Shown here in pieces: positions 35,223-44,251 of a stretch of 64,000 nt of DNA (its first letter is position 1; each line of letters opens with the position of its first letter). The translations under genes were made by a program, and so were the position numbers. The stretch comes from Planococcus rifietoensis (GTDB lineage Bacteria > Bacillota > Bacilli > Bacillales_A > Planococcaceae), in NCBI RefSeq assembly GCF_001465795.2, contig NZ_CP013659.2, positions 2,932,501 to 2,996,500 of the forward strand, in the 5' to 3' direction. A model generated the notes under the pieces. That model searched no databases and was not told where the DNA came from. It worked only from the letters and a program-made list of their open reading frames with translations.

Positions 35223-36155
35223 TTATTGAGTCGTTGTGCGTCTTCTGAACAATAACAGTCCAGCACCTAGAGCAGCCAAGCCCATTCCTGTGAATGCATA
35301 TAATGGGTTGTTGCTGGCAGTGTCCGGCAATTCGCCGCCTTGTTCACCAACGCCTTCCATTGGAACCGCATTATCCAACACATCTTGTGGCACGGTGATC
35401 GGCTCGACGCCGTTAAAGTTGCTGATCGTCATGTCTGTGCTTTGAACCATGTTCAAGCTCTCACCGGCAGCCGAAATGTCCATATCTACATTCATAGACA
35501 TTTCCGTTAAATAGAACGTGTCTTTCTCAATGGTCATTTCGTAGCTAAGCTCATTGAAATTGATTTCTTCCATCATGCCTTCCATGGACATGTCCGCGCC
35601 TTCTTCACCCATCATGGATTCGAACGATGCCATAACAGCTTCCATCAATGCTTCTCCGTCGCCTTCATAAGTCAGCTGGTATGCATCTCCTGTGTCTTCC
35701 ACCGACATGTCTTCCCCGAGCGCTTCAGCCTGGGCCACTTGATCGCCGGCAGTCGTCATCGCCATCAGTTCATCCAAGCCTTCAGAAAGTTCACTCGGCA
35801 ATTTCACCCAACCTTGCATCGGGTCTTCCTGGTAAAAGCCCTCTTCTGTCCAGTAGGATTCCAAAGTCTCTTCTTCCCCACTAGGTCCAGAAGTAGTGAC
35901 CGTCTGATGCATCGCAAACGGATTGAATGTCACATCTTCTTTCGTATGAATCGGAATCGTCGTCGTTTCTCCAGTAGCAATGTCCGGCATGGTGATTTCC
36001 ATAGTCGTCTCGCTGGAGTAACTATCGAGCGATGACATCGCTTCGTTGGACTTTTGCAGCACGTCGACTGCGCTCATTTCCTCAGCTAAAGCCGGAGTGG
36101 CAGTCCCTACTGCAAGCACCGTCACAAAAGAGGCAGGTATCACTTTTTTCAACAT
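35223..36155 (-). CDS. LPDTA-anchored surface protein (DUF6612-like)
   Basis: 310 residues. Signal peptide cleaved near ALAEEM (about residue 24), then a LolA/LppX-like acidic beta domain: VDVLQKSNEAMSSLDSYSSE, TFNPFAMHQTVTTSG, ESYWTEEGFYQEDPMQGW, YEMTIEKDTFYLTEMSM. This resembles the DUF6612 lipoprotein-like family. The C-terminus is ELPDTASNNPLYAFTG, a hydrophobic segment and FRRRTTTQ, a complete sorting signal with Ala in place of Gly. Encoded next to the class D sortase, which fits that motif. Its ligand is unknown. Confidence 0.8.
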   Translation of the reverse strand: MLKKVIPASFVTVLAVGTATPALAEEMSAVDVLQKSNEAMSSLDSYSSETTMEITMPDIATGETTTIPIHTKEDVTFNPFAMHQTVTTSGPSGEEETLESYWTEEGFYQEDPMQGWVKLPSELSEGLDELMAMTTAGDQVAQAEALGEDMSVEDTGDAYQLTYEGDGEALMEAVMASFESMMGEEGADMSMEGMMEEINFNELSYEMTIEKDTFYLTEMSMNVDMDISAAGESLNMVQSTDMTISNFNGVEPITVPQDVLDNAVPMEGVGEQGGELPDTASNNPLYAFTGMGLAALGAGLLLFRRRTTTQ

Positions 36156-36404
36156 GTAAACACGTCCTATTCCATAGTATTAAGAAGCCGGGATGAACTC
36201 TCATATATGTATGTACTTTCCAATTAAGCCTCTTATAGTTCCTACTTCCCTATATAATTTGGCTAAAACATTCATATAGTCACCCATTTTTGAAAAATGG
36301 CTTTAGCAAGGCGGTTTCGCTTCTCTCTTTTTCAATAAAATATTTCAACTAGCGAGTTCTTTTCTTTTCTTTTCTTCGACGAATAATTCAAGGTTTACCC
36401 GTCC
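36156..36404. other. Gene-free upstream region
   Basis: Contains the upstream sequence of the surface protein gene and a short run of CTTTT units near 36359-36377. I see no convincing open frame or folded RNA here; the promoter at 36405 lies at its right end. Confidence 0.5.
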
Positions 36405-36433
36405 TTGTTACACTCACGATCGCGCTATATACT
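36405..36433 (+). promoter_or_regulatory. SigA-type promoter of the GNAT gene
   Basis: TTGTTA (36405-36410), 17-base spacer, TATACT (36428-36433). Confidence 0.6.
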
Positions 36434-36520
36434 AGAACTAACTTTTCACCTGAAGGGACTGAACTATGCGCAGATATCAATATGATGACCTCGACACTAT
36501 CAAAAATGGAGGGAATACTA

Positions 36521-37051
36521 TTGATTTTACAAATGAATACCGAACGATTGTTATTAAGAAAAATGGAAGCCGCTGATGCTAATGAGCTGTTCCAGATCTG
36601 GTCTGACCCACTAGTGACCGAGTTTATGAATATCGAAAACTTCACTTCCAAAGTCCAGGCATTGGAGATGATTCAACTGTTTGATCAACTGCACCAGGAC
36701 CAGGCAGCCATTCGCTATTCGATCATCGAGTTGGACACTGGCGAGTTGATCGGTTCTTGTGGATTTAATTTTGTCGATCATGAAAATGCAAAAGCCGAAG
36801 TCGCTTACGATATCAGCCAAAAACATTGGCGCCGGGGTTTTGCTGCTGAAGCCGTCAGTGCTCTAGTACAGCATGGATTCCTTGAAATGCAGCTGAACAG
36901 AATTGAAGCTAAGGTCGACCCGAACAACGAACCATCGATCAGACTATTGGAAAGGCTCAATTTCCACTATGAAGGCACTTTGCGGGAAACTGAAATAATA
37001 AACGACGTGTTTTTCGACTTAACTATGTATTCAAGATTGAAATCAGATTAA
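36521..37051 (+). CDS. GNAT-family N-acetyltransferase (RimJ/RimL-like)
   Basis: 176 residues from TTG 36521, which has GGAGGG at 7 bases; the in-frame ATG at 36482 has no site. TERLLLRKMEAADANELFQI, AIRYSIIELDTGELIGSCGF, AYDISQKHWRRGFAAEAVSA (acetyl-CoA loop), RIEAKVDPNNEPSIRLLERL and NFHYEGTLRE are the hallmarks of the RimJ/RimL-like group that acetylates N-termini or small amines. Substrate not deducible. Confidence 0.85.
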   Translation: MILQMNTERLLLRKMEAADANELFQIWSDPLVTEFMNIENFTSKVQALEMIQLFDQLHQDQAAIRYSIIELDTGELIGSCGFNFVDHENAKAEVAYDISQKHWRRGFAAEAVSALVQHGFLEMQLNRIEAKVDPNNEPSIRLLERLNFHYEGTLRETEIINDVFFDLTMYSRLKSD

Positions 37052-37060
37052 ATTATCGTG

Positions 37061-37097
37061 AAAAAAGCCGAACTTCTTATCGAAGTTCGGCTTTTTG
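37061..37097. terminator. Bidirectional terminator
   Basis: AAAAAGCCGAACTT and AAGTTCGGCTTTTT around CTTATCG, between GNAT and the convergent cobQ gene. Confidence 0.88.
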
Positions 37098-37146
37098 TTC
37101 TTTATCATCCACTGTTTTCCAGCGGTATTGAAAGATTTATTTCTTC

Positions 37147-38667
37147 TTATACCTTGCTTTTGTGAGCCGCGTCAGCCGATAAGCCGAGTAATTGGTAAAC
37201 TGCTTCAATGTTCATATGGCTGCGGACTTGCTCTGCTAGAAAATCATATGCTTCTTCCCTTCGCTGGGCATCGGGTTTCACATTGTCTTCCAATGGTTCT
37301 AACCCTTTTTTGACTCGCAATTCATTGACCAGTTCACGCGTGAAGTTGCGGTTATGGAAAATGCCATGGAGATAGGTGCCGGCAACGCTGCCATCTGCGC
37401 TGACTGCCCCGTCCATCCGGCCATCCGACAGCTGCATAAATGGAGTAGCCTCTCCGCGAATGGTCGATCTTCCCAAATGGATTTCGTAGCCTGTCAGCAT
37501 CTGTCCGTCTTTTACTTGCCTGCCGGTCATTAAAACGGTTTTCTTATCCCCGACAAACACCGTGTCGACCGGCAGTAAGGAAAGGCCGCTTGCCGCTCCG
37601 CCTTCCCCGTCGACCGCCTCATTATCTGTTAGTGATTCCCCAAGCAATTGAAAACCTCCGCAAACTCCGAAAATCTTGGTCCCGTGCTGGCGCAGCTGTT
37701 GGATCGCTGCATCGAACCCCATGTCCTTGAGCCACGCAGCGTCGGCCAATGTGTTTTTGGTTCCAGGAATGATGAGCAGGTCTGGTGTACCGAGCTCTTC
37801 GACTTTTCCGATCAGGCGTACGCCTGTTTCCGGTTCATCAAAGAACGGGTCTATGTCTGTGAAATTCGAGATTCGAGGGAGCCGGATGACGGCTATGTCT
37901 ACCGCAAACTCTCCAGGCTTCGGTTTTTTAAACCGCAGCGATGACAATGCGAGAGAATCTTCTGCATCGATTTGGACATCAAGATAAGGCAAGACCCCGA
38001 GCACCGGAATGCCTGTTTCTTTTTCCAGCCAGTCAATGCCATCATCGAGCAGCTCGCGCATGCCACGGAATTTATTGATGATGATTCCTTTTACACGAAT
38101 TCGTTCCGATTCATCGAGCAAAGCGAGCGTTCCGACGATAGCGGCGAACGCACCACCCTTGTCGATATCCACCACTAAAATGACAGCGGCATCTGCCAAG
38201 TGGGCCATTCGCATATTGGCAATATCTTTATCCTTCAAATTGATTTCTGCAGGGCTCCCGGCACCTTCGAGCACTAGCACGTCGAAATCCTGCTGCAGTC
38301 TGCGCATCGACTGCTCGACCGCCGGCATCACTTGCTGCAAAAAATCGTCGCGATAGGTTTTTGCATTCATGTCCATAAAGTGCCGGCCATGGACGATGAC
38401 TTCTGACACCATGTCCTGCTTTGGCTTGAGCAAAATCGGATTCATGTCAAAAGTCGCCGGAATCCGGGCTGCTTCCGCTTGAACTCCCTGCGCCCTGCCG
38501 ATTTCGCCGGCTGCTTCTGTCACAAACGAATTCAGCGCCATGTTCTGTGATTTAAACGGAGCCACACGGAATCCATCGTCTGAAAAAATTCGGCATAGCG
38601 CTGTACAAATCAAGCTTTTCCCCACGTCGGAAGCTGTTCCTTGAATCATAATCGAAACTGCTGGCAT
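37147..38667 (-). CDS. cobQ: Cobyric acid synthase
   Basis: 506 residues from ATG 38667 (MPAVSIMIQGTASDVGKSLI), behind GGAGGGAAAAGT. N-terminal ATP-binding amidoligase half: GTASDVGKS P-loop, FKSQNMALNSFVT, VLEGAGSPAEINL. C-terminal class I glutamine amidotransferase half: IFGVCGGFQLLG (nucleophile Cys) and GTYLHGIFHN (His). It amidates four carboxylates of adenosylcobyrinate a,c-diamide, a step in cobalamin synthesis and salvage. No other cob gene adjoins it. Its leader carries a cobalamin riboswitch. Confidence 0.95.
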   Translation of the reverse strand: MPAVSIMIQGTASDVGKSLICTALCRIFSDDGFRVAPFKSQNMALNSFVTEAAGEIGRAQGVQAEAARIPATFDMNPILLKPKQDMVSEVIVHGRHFMDMNAKTYRDDFLQQVMPAVEQSMRRLQQDFDVLVLEGAGSPAEINLKDKDIANMRMAHLADAAVILVVDIDKGGAFAAIVGTLALLDESERIRVKGIIINKFRGMRELLDDGIDWLEKETGIPVLGVLPYLDVQIDAEDSLALSSLRFKKPKPGEFAVDIAVIRLPRISNFTDIDPFFDEPETGVRLIGKVEELGTPDLLIIPGTKNTLADAAWLKDMGFDAAIQQLRQHGTKIFGVCGGFQLLGESLTDNEAVDGEGGAASGLSLLPVDTVFVGDKKTVLMTGRQVKDGQMLTGYEIHLGRSTIRGEATPFMQLSDGRMDGAVSADGSVAGTYLHGIFHNRNFTRELVNELRVKKGLEPLEDNVKPDAQRREEAYDFLAEQVRSHMNIEAVYQLLGLSADAAHKSKV

Positions 38668-38691
38668 ACTTTTCCCTCCACTCGCCAAAAT

Positions 38692-38720
38692 AGAAAAATC
38701 CCCCACGAGCGCGAGGGATT
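38692..38720 (-). terminator. Riboswitch-controlled terminator before cobQ
   Basis: On the minus strand AATCCC pairs with GGGATT around a GC-rich loop, then TTTTTCT. It is located between the cobalamin aptamer and the cobQ start, so it is likely the off-state stem. Confidence 0.75.
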
Positions 38721-38734
38721 GGAAAAAACAGCAC

Positions 38735-38940
38735 AAAAAAGGCGTACTTCCAGCTTGTCCTCGCAAGCGAACGGGCATCCGCATAAAGGCAGGTCTCCTG
38801 GCTCGTGATCATCGCCTTCTGAATCTTCCCGAAGCATCGCTTCAATGGCTTTTTCAGATGACTCTCACTTACAGTGGCGGGACCGCGCCGGAATTCAACC
38901 GGCTTCCCTTTTAACTCATGTTCAAGACACAAGCACCTTT
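38735..38940 (-). ncRNA. Cobalamin (AdoCbl) riboswitch
   Basis: Minus strand reads, in order: AAAGGTGCTTGTG, GGGAAGCCGGTTGAATTCCG, GCGGTCCCGCCACTGTAAGT, then the conserved B12 box AGCCAGGAGACCTGCCT (38803-38787), and a kissing-loop hairpin further on. All main consensus blocks of the cobalamin aptamer are present at normal spacing. With the terminator downstream it should turn off cobQ when B12 is plentiful. Confidence 0.93.
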
Positions 38941-39097
38941 ATGAATTGGATTCAAACTCTATTTTTCTTTTCATTATATACACAGTCATTCTTTCCTCAC
39001 TAGCTTTACTTTTTTCATCTGTTACACCAACTGCTATACAAGCAATCGCACGCTCTATAAAATAAGAGAAAACACTAACTGAAGAGGAGAATGCCCG

Positions 39098-39622
39098 ATG
39101 TCAAAGACAGCTTTATTAATCGTTGATGCCCAAAACGAGATGTTCGACCCAGCCAATCCCGTCCATCAAAGTGAACAATTGCTGGAGAATTTGCAGTCGT
39201 TGATCAAAAAAGCGCGTTCAGCCGATGTTCCCGTCATTTATGTGCAGCATAACGACGCCGGCCTTGTAGAAGGCACCGACTTTTGGCAAATCCATTCGTC
39301 CGTCACTCCTGAAGAAAGGGATACCGTCGTTCAAAAATGGACGCCTGATTCCTTCCATGAAACAAAGTTGCTAGAGGTATTGAAAAACAATGGCATCCAA
39401 AACCTTGTCATTGCCGGCAACCAGACTGAGCATTGTATAAATGCGACCACACGCAGCGCCAGCCAGCTGGGATTTAACGTGACACTCGCCAAAGACGCGC
39501 ACGGCACCTGGGATTCGGAAACGATGAGCGCCGAGCAAATTATCGATCACCATAATGGCCTATTAAGCGAGTTTGTCACGTTGCAGGAGACGAAGTATAT
39601 CGAGTTTTTGGGACGAGCTTAA
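39098..39622 (+). CDS. Isochorismatase-family cysteine hydrolase
   Basis: 174 residues from ATG 39098 behind AAGAGGAGAATGCCCG. Catalytic triad of the family: Asp in LLIVDAQNEMF (D10), Lys in QKWTPDSFHET, and Cys in VIAGNQTEHCINATTRSA. It hydrolyses amides, nicotinamide-like compounds or isochorismate; the specific substrate cannot be told. Single-gene unit. Confidence 0.88.
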   Translation: MSKTALLIVDAQNEMFDPANPVHQSEQLLENLQSLIKKARSADVPVIYVQHNDAGLVEGTDFWQIHSSVTPEERDTVVQKWTPDSFHETKLLEVLKNNGIQNLVIAGNQTEHCINATTRSASQLGFNVTLAKDAHGTWDSETMSAEQIIDHHNGLLSEFVTLQETKYIEFLGRA

Positions 39623-39656
39623 ATAACCCACGTACCTCGATAAAAAATTACAATTA

Positions 39657-39691
39657 CTCTTCCCGGAATTTATTTTGGGAGGAGTTTTTTT
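39657..39691 (+). terminator. Terminator after the isochorismatase-like gene
   Basis: CTCTTCCC and GGGAGGAG (one wobble pair) followed by T7. Confidence 0.75.
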
Positions 39692-39692
39692 A

Positions 39693-40117
39693 TGAGAAAG
39701 TGAAGCTTTTGAGTTATGCACAAGATGCAGTCCACTAAAAAAGAAGAAACTCATATTAGAGTTTCTTCAATTCCAATAATTCGTCATATATAAACATATA
39801 TAATTATGAAACTCTGCTTTTAAAGTGTTATGGAACAGGCTATTACATGTATCATTTTTTCTAGCAATTTCACCTTCTCTTGTTATTCCTCAAAACTCAA
39901 TCAGTGAACCCTCATTAAAAGGGGTTATATAATGGTGCTCATCGAACCAATACTGGCTACACATCACACGGTCTGCTAATCACAACATTTATGTGATGTT
40001 TCGGAGACTTTTTGGCATTGTTCTCTTCAAAGAGGTGAAAAAAGCCTTTTGTGGAAAGCTTTAGGGTAGAATGGTTCATCTGTATTTATTTTACTCATCT
40101 TCTATGTTAAAATTTAC
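39693..40117. other. Gene-free stretch with an orphan minus-strand terminator
   Basis: About 425 AT-rich bases. At 39743-39768, GAAGAAACTC and GAGTTTCTTC pair around ATATTA, and on the minus strand a T-run follows. That would terminate a minus-strand transcript, but no minus-strand gene lies to the right before 40218. No long open frame is convincing. Confidence 0.5.
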
Positions 40118-40133
40118 TTAGTCTACTAAATGT
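40116..40133. promoter_or_regulatory. Candidate MarR operator, site A
   Basis: Core TTAGTCTACTAA (40118-40129), 88 bases before the reductase ATG. Same TTAG-N4-CTAA form as the sites around 44147, 44221 and 44706. Confidence 0.6.
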
Positions 40134-40217
40134 ATTGTTTGGTTAAGTAAATGTACAGTTGATTTAATTTTCTTTTAGATAAGTTAAAGAATATATAAAA
40201 TTATGGGAGGCAGAAAA

Positions 40218-40940
40218 ATGAAGTTTGGAATTATAGGTGCAGGCCCCATTGGAGCCAGTCTTTCTAAGAAATTAGTGAAAAATGGACATGAGGTCAAAAT
40301 TGCCGATGCCCGGGACATTAAACATTTGGAAGGTAAGGACATTGCAGGAACACCTGTGGATGTCAAAGAGCTGATCACCGATATTGATGTTCTATTACTC
40401 TCTCTCCCTCTCCATGTCATGCCGAGCATTCGGCCGATCATCGATCAAGTTGGGGATGAAGTCATCATTGCAGACACATCCAATTATTATCCATTTAGAG
40501 ACAATGAAATCGAAGAAATCGAAAACGGAATGGTGGAAAGTGTTTGGGTTTCCAAGCAGCTAGGAAGACCGATCGTCAAAGCCTTCAGTAATCAATTAGC
40601 TTATACATTAGAAAATAAAGGAACTCCAGAAGGCACGACTGGTCGCATTGCCATGGCCATTGCCGGTGATGACCCCGCACAAAAACAAGTACTGATCGAC
40701 GTCGTGAATGAGCTCGGCTTCGATGCAGTGGATGCCGGTTCGTTAAGCGACTCTTGGAGAGAACAACCCGGAACTCCTGCCTACTGCACTGAACTGACAA
40801 AAGAAGAACTGATCGAAGCCTTGAATGCGGCCGATAAAGAAAAAGCACCCGTCCAGCGGGACAAGGTAATGGAGAAGTTTTCAGCTGGCATGACGCATGA
40901 TGATATTGTGAGAATCAACCGCGAGACCTATAATTCCTAA
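40218..40940 (+). CDS. NAD(P)-binding F420-reductase-like oxidoreductase
   Basis: 240 residues from ATG 40218 (MKFGIIGAGPIGASL); GGGAGGC precedes it. A Rossmann fold with GAGPIG, then ADARDIKHLEGKDI (likely NADP ribose contact) and DVLLLSLPLHVMPSI. IADTSNYYPFRD, VKAFSNQLAYTLENKG and MAIAGDDPAQKQVL fit the NADPH-dependent F420 reductase-like family, which in Bacillales without F420 works on other substrates. A MarR-like operator lies upstream. Confidence 0.75.
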   Translation: MKFGIIGAGPIGASLSKKLVKNGHEVKIADARDIKHLEGKDIAGTPVDVKELITDIDVLLLSLPLHVMPSIRPIIDQVGDEVIIADTSNYYPFRDNEIEEIENGMVESVWVSKQLGRPIVKAFSNQLAYTLENKGTPEGTTGRIAMAIAGDDPAQKQVLIDVVNELGFDAVDAGSLSDSWREQPGTPAYCTELTKEELIEALNAADKEKAPVQRDKVMEKFSAGMTHDDIVRINRETYNS

Positions 40941-41013
40941 TTCAGGAAACCCTTTTGTTAAAAACAAATGGATCAAAGAAGAAATGTTCTCATGCATCTA
41001 TAAACATGATAAT

Positions 41014-41061
41014 AAAATGAAGCTCAGTAGCTGTCTTTTAAGCCACTGAGCTTCATTTTTT
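41014..41061. terminator. Bidirectional terminator
   Basis: AAAATGAAGCTCAGT and ACTGAGCTTCATTTT arms with flanking T-runs, between the reductase and the convergent MFS gene. Confidence 0.85.
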
Positions 41062-41131
41062 GTGTTTTTTATTTAGCCAACTGCTTGTCATGTCATGTGA
41101 GATGTTTCTTAATTGGCTTAATCCAATATAT

Positions 41132-42568
41132 TTAATGTGGTGAATTTATTACTTCGCGTTGGACTACTACCCGACGGATAAAGAATCCCATGACCAGGCC
41201 AATTGCCGCGATCCCCACTGTAAACAAAAAGACGTTTTGCAATCCTGAAGCCATCGCATTGGCGATTTCCGCAGGCTGTGTCGGTGCAGAAGAACTGTGT
41301 AGATAGCTATCCATACCGCCTGTCAAAATACTGACGGCTACCGCTGTCCCGACTGCCCCGATCACTTGCTGCAGCGTATTCATGACCGCCGTGCCATGCG
41401 GGTATAATTCGGGCGGCAATTGATTTAGCCCGTTCGTTTGGGAAGGCATCCAAATCATTGCAATCCCAACCATCAGACCGACATGCAACGCCACGATAAA
41501 TGCCACTGATGACGCAGTAGTCAATGTGGTGAAAAACCACAGCATCGTCGTAACGAGGATAAGTCCCGGAATGACGAGCCATTTCGGTCCGAATTTATCA
41601 AACAACCGGCCGATAAATGGCGACAATAGCCCATTCAACGCACTGCCAGGCAATAGCATGAGTCCGGCAATAAAGACAGACAATCCAGCACCTGTTTGCA
41701 AGAACATCGGCAGAATGATCATGCTCGACATAATGATCAACATGCTCATCATTACGAGAAGCAGCCCCACCACGTACATTGGAAATTTGAAAACCCTCAA
41801 GTTTAATAGCGGCTCCTTCATTGAGTTCTGGCGCAGCACAAAGAAGAGTAAGGCAATAAGACCAATGATGATAGAAGTGATAACGACCATACTGCCCCAT
41901 CCCACTTCTCCTTCACCAGCCTTACTAAAGCCAAAGACCACTCCTCCAAAACCGATAGTTGACAGTAGAACTGAAAACAAATCGATCCGCGGTTTTGTCA
42001 CTTCAGTCACGTTTTCCAAATACTTCAGCCCGATTAACAAGCCGATGATCAGGAATGGCAGCGAGAACCAGAAAATATAATGCCATGTTAAGTATTCGAT
42101 CAATAGACCGCCGATAGTCGGGCCGGTTGCGGGCGCGAACATGATGACCAGTCCGACAAATCCCATAGCCGCTCCCCGCTTTTCAGGGGGATAGATGACC
42201 AAAATGGTGTTGAACATGAGGGGAAGCAATAAGGCCATGCCTGCAGCCTGCAGCACCCGGGCCACCATCAGCATTTCAAAATTAACGGCTAGTGCCCCAA
42301 TTAATGTCCCCGTAATTAAGCTAATAAGCGCACCAACGAACATCTGTCTCGTGGTAAACATTTGCAGCAGCAAGCCACTGATCGGCATCAAAATACCAAG
42401 CGTTAACAAAAATCCAGTCGTTAGCCATTGTGCGGTTGCCGCCGAAATTTGAAATACGTCCATTAAGTTCACGATGGCGATGTTTAAGGCGGTCTCACTG
42501 AACATGCCGACAAATCCGACGATGAGCAGCGACGCTAAAATCGCTTTTGTATTGTATTGTTTCTTCAT
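41132..42568 (-). CDS. MFS multidrug exporter, DHA2 (LmrB/EmrB-like) family
   Basis: 478 residues, about 14 membrane segments. Typical DHA2 stretches are MFSETALNIAIVNLMDVFQI, AQWLTTGFLLTLGILMPISG, MFNTILVIYPPEKRGAAMGF and MFAPATGPTIGGLL (antiporter motif C-like). It is a clear paralogue of the pump at 56934-58400. AAAAAATGAAGAAA follows GGGAGAG. The upstream bases (42581-42600) carry a TTAGCTTACT-type half-site of the MarR operator. It expels toxic compounds using the proton gradient; substrates unknown. Confidence 0.88.
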   Translation of the reverse strand: MKKQYNTKAILASLLIVGFVGMFSETALNIAIVNLMDVFQISAATAQWLTTGFLLTLGILMPISGLLLQMFTTRQMFVGALISLITGTLIGALAVNFEMLMVARVLQAAGMALLLPLMFNTILVIYPPEKRGAAMGFVGLVIMFAPATGPTIGGLLIEYLTWHYIFWFSLPFLIIGLLIGLKYLENVTEVTKPRIDLFSVLLSTIGFGGVVFGFSKAGEGEVGWGSMVVITSIIIGLIALLFFVLRQNSMKEPLLNLRVFKFPMYVVGLLLVMMSMLIIMSSMIILPMFLQTGAGLSVFIAGLMLLPGSALNGLLSPFIGRLFDKFGPKWLVIPGLILVTTMLWFFTTLTTASSVAFIVALHVGLMVGIAMIWMPSQTNGLNQLPPELYPHGTAVMNTLQQVIGAVGTAVAVSILTGGMDSYLHSSSAPTQPAEIANAMASGLQNVFLFTVGIAAIGLVMGFFIRRVVVQREVINSPH

Positions 42569-42577
42569 TTTTTCTCT

Positions 42578-42602
42578 CCCAGTAAGCTAATTAACTTAAT
42601 AA
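42578..42602. promoter_or_regulatory. Candidate MarR operator, site B
   Basis: On the minus strand TTAAGTTAATTAGCTTACT lies directly before the ribosome binding site of the MFS gene. It is an imperfect version of the TTAG-N4-CTAA palindrome. Confidence 0.45.
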
Positions 42603-42686
42603 TGCTTTATTTTTTTGCAAAGCCTTATTTATATAAATTTGAAGCAATTGAAGTGTTTTACTCATGAGAATTCTCTTTTATCCCGC

Positions 42687-44024
42687 TTACTTAGTCTCAG
42701 CGCTTCCGTATTGATAAGGAACGCCCATATTCTCGCGTAATGTGTTTCCTTCATACTCTTTGTGGAACAAGCCGCGTTCCTGCAAAATCGGCACAACTTG
42801 CTCCACAAAATCGGCCACTCCATCGTAGGCGATATCCGGCACAACCGAAAAGCCATCCGTCACGTCTGCCAAAAACCATTCTTCCAGGAAATCTGCCACT
42901 TGTACTGCGGTACCGGCAACGACCGGATGGTAATTGATAACTCCGTGCGCCAGAACGTCCCGAATGGACAATCCTTGTTTCAATAATTGCAAAGCTCTAG
43001 GGGAACGGGGATCCTGAGGGCTAGCATAGGTACGTTCCAGCAACTCCGCCGGCAAGGGCCGATCGATATCCACTGTGTGTACCGATAGCCGCAGTCCCAC
43101 CATGGATCCCAGGTAGCTGACACGACTTGGAATCTCATCGGGATTGAAACTCATCAACTGTCTCCGCCGTTCTAAACCTTCTTCTTCCGTCGCGCCGATC
43201 GAGAACATAAAGCCGGCATACATCTTGACGTCATCCGGGTTTCTGCCAAAACGAGCGGCACTTTTCCGGAGCGCTTGCCGGTGTTGACGGGCCGACTCAA
43301 TATCATAAGGATTCGCGTAGACGCCGGATGCGTATCTCCCCGCTAACTCCAATCCTTCAGCTCCGCCGCCGGCTTGGAAAATCACTGGCTGTCCTTGTTC
43401 CGACGGCGGAATTGGCAACGGGCCGCGGGAAGCGTAGTACTGTCCTTGAAGATTGATCGGCTGTATTTTATCCATATCAGCAAATTTGCCGCCTTCTGTA
43501 TCCAATGTCCAAGCGTCTGGTTGCCAACTGCCCCATAACGACTGGACAATTTGAATCGATTCATGAGCCTTGGCATATCGTTCTTTACGGCTTGCAACTT
43601 GCATACCGAAGTTCGCTGCCGCTTCTGGAGTAGATGAAGTTACCGCATTCCAGCCGACACGTCCGCGGCTGATAACATCCAGCGCCTTGAATTGCCGCGC
43701 TATATTATAAGGGTAATTGAACGTTGTGGAGTGGGTTGCCACAAGGCCGATATGCTCTGTTTCTCTGGCCACCGCCATAAGGGCCAGCATCGGATCCATT
43801 GGAAAACTTGGTGTCTGTGGGCCTAAGTCGACGGTCAATGCCGGTGTATCTGCAATGAAGATCATTTGGAATTTCCCTTTTTCCGCTATCTTCGCCCGTT
43901 CCACATAATTGTCCGTATTGGTATAAGCTGCCGGATCGGTGCCGGGCATTCTCCAAGCGCTGAACTCAGCCCCATAGCCCGAAACCATTTGTAACGCCAA
44001 TTGCATTTCTTTTCGTTTTGTCAT
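42687..44024 (-). CDS. LLM-class flavin-dependent monooxygenase (NtaA/SnaA/DszA family)
   Basis: 445 residues from ATG 44024 (MTKRKEMQLALQM) behind AAAGGAGAGTACTAAC. Luciferase-like TIM barrel: FQMIFIADTPAL, TEHIGLVATHSTTFNYPYNI, ARQFKALDVISRGRVGWNAV, TSSTPEAAANFGM, PVIFQAGGGAEGLELAGRYA. These are conserved NtaA/SnaA/DszA motifs. It oxidises a substrate with O2 and FMNH2 supplied by a partner reductase, often for sulfur or xenobiotic breakdown. Placed under the MarR sites with a drug pump, it may act in detoxification. Confidence 0.88.
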   Translation of the reverse strand: MTKRKEMQLALQMVSGYGAEFSAWRMPGTDPAAYTNTDNYVERAKIAEKGKFQMIFIADTPALTVDLGPQTPSFPMDPMLALMAVARETEHIGLVATHSTTFNYPYNIARQFKALDVISRGRVGWNAVTSSTPEAAANFGMQVASRKERYAKAHESIQIVQSLWGSWQPDAWTLDTEGGKFADMDKIQPINLQGQYYASRGPLPIPPSEQGQPVIFQAGGGAEGLELAGRYASGVYANPYDIESARQHRQALRKSAARFGRNPDDVKMYAGFMFSIGATEEEGLERRRQLMSFNPDEIPSRVSYLGSMVGLRLSVHTVDIDRPLPAELLERTYASPQDPRSPRALQLLKQGLSIRDVLAHGVINYHPVVAGTAVQVADFLEEWFLADVTDGFSVVPDIAYDGVADFVEQVVPILQERGLFHKEYEGNTLRENMGVPYQYGSAETK

Positions 44025-44144
44025 GTTAGTACTCTCCTTTGTTTGTTGATAGGCTTTGTTTTTTAAATCAGCATGTACAGAATTTTTGCGTCTGCCCATC
44101 TTTTTTACATATTACTTAAATGAACTTACAGTTAAGTTCGATTT

Positions 44145-44160
44145 ATTTAGCTTGCTAAGT
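44145..44160. promoter_or_regulatory. Candidate MarR operator, site C
   Basis: TTAGCTTGCTAA (44147-44158): perfect 5-bp arms TTAGC/GCTAA with TT centre. Upstream of the monooxygenase gene. Confidence 0.65.
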
Positions 44161-44218
44161 AAGTGATTCCTTATGGCCTCGAAATTAAAGCTTCCAAGCA
44201 ACTTTATATTACCTAAAA

Positions 44219-44234
44219 AGTTAGCTTACTAAAT
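44219..44234. promoter_or_regulatory. Candidate MarR operator, site D
   Basis: TTAGCTTACTAA (44221-44232), between the marR stop and the monooxygenase start. Confidence 0.6.
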
Positions 44235-44251
44235 ATATAGTCAGAGAGAAC

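Noticed and set aside
39563..39754. Minus-strand 63-codon frame after the isochorismatase gene
   Set aside because: Crosses the terminator hairpin and has no start signal or recognisable content.
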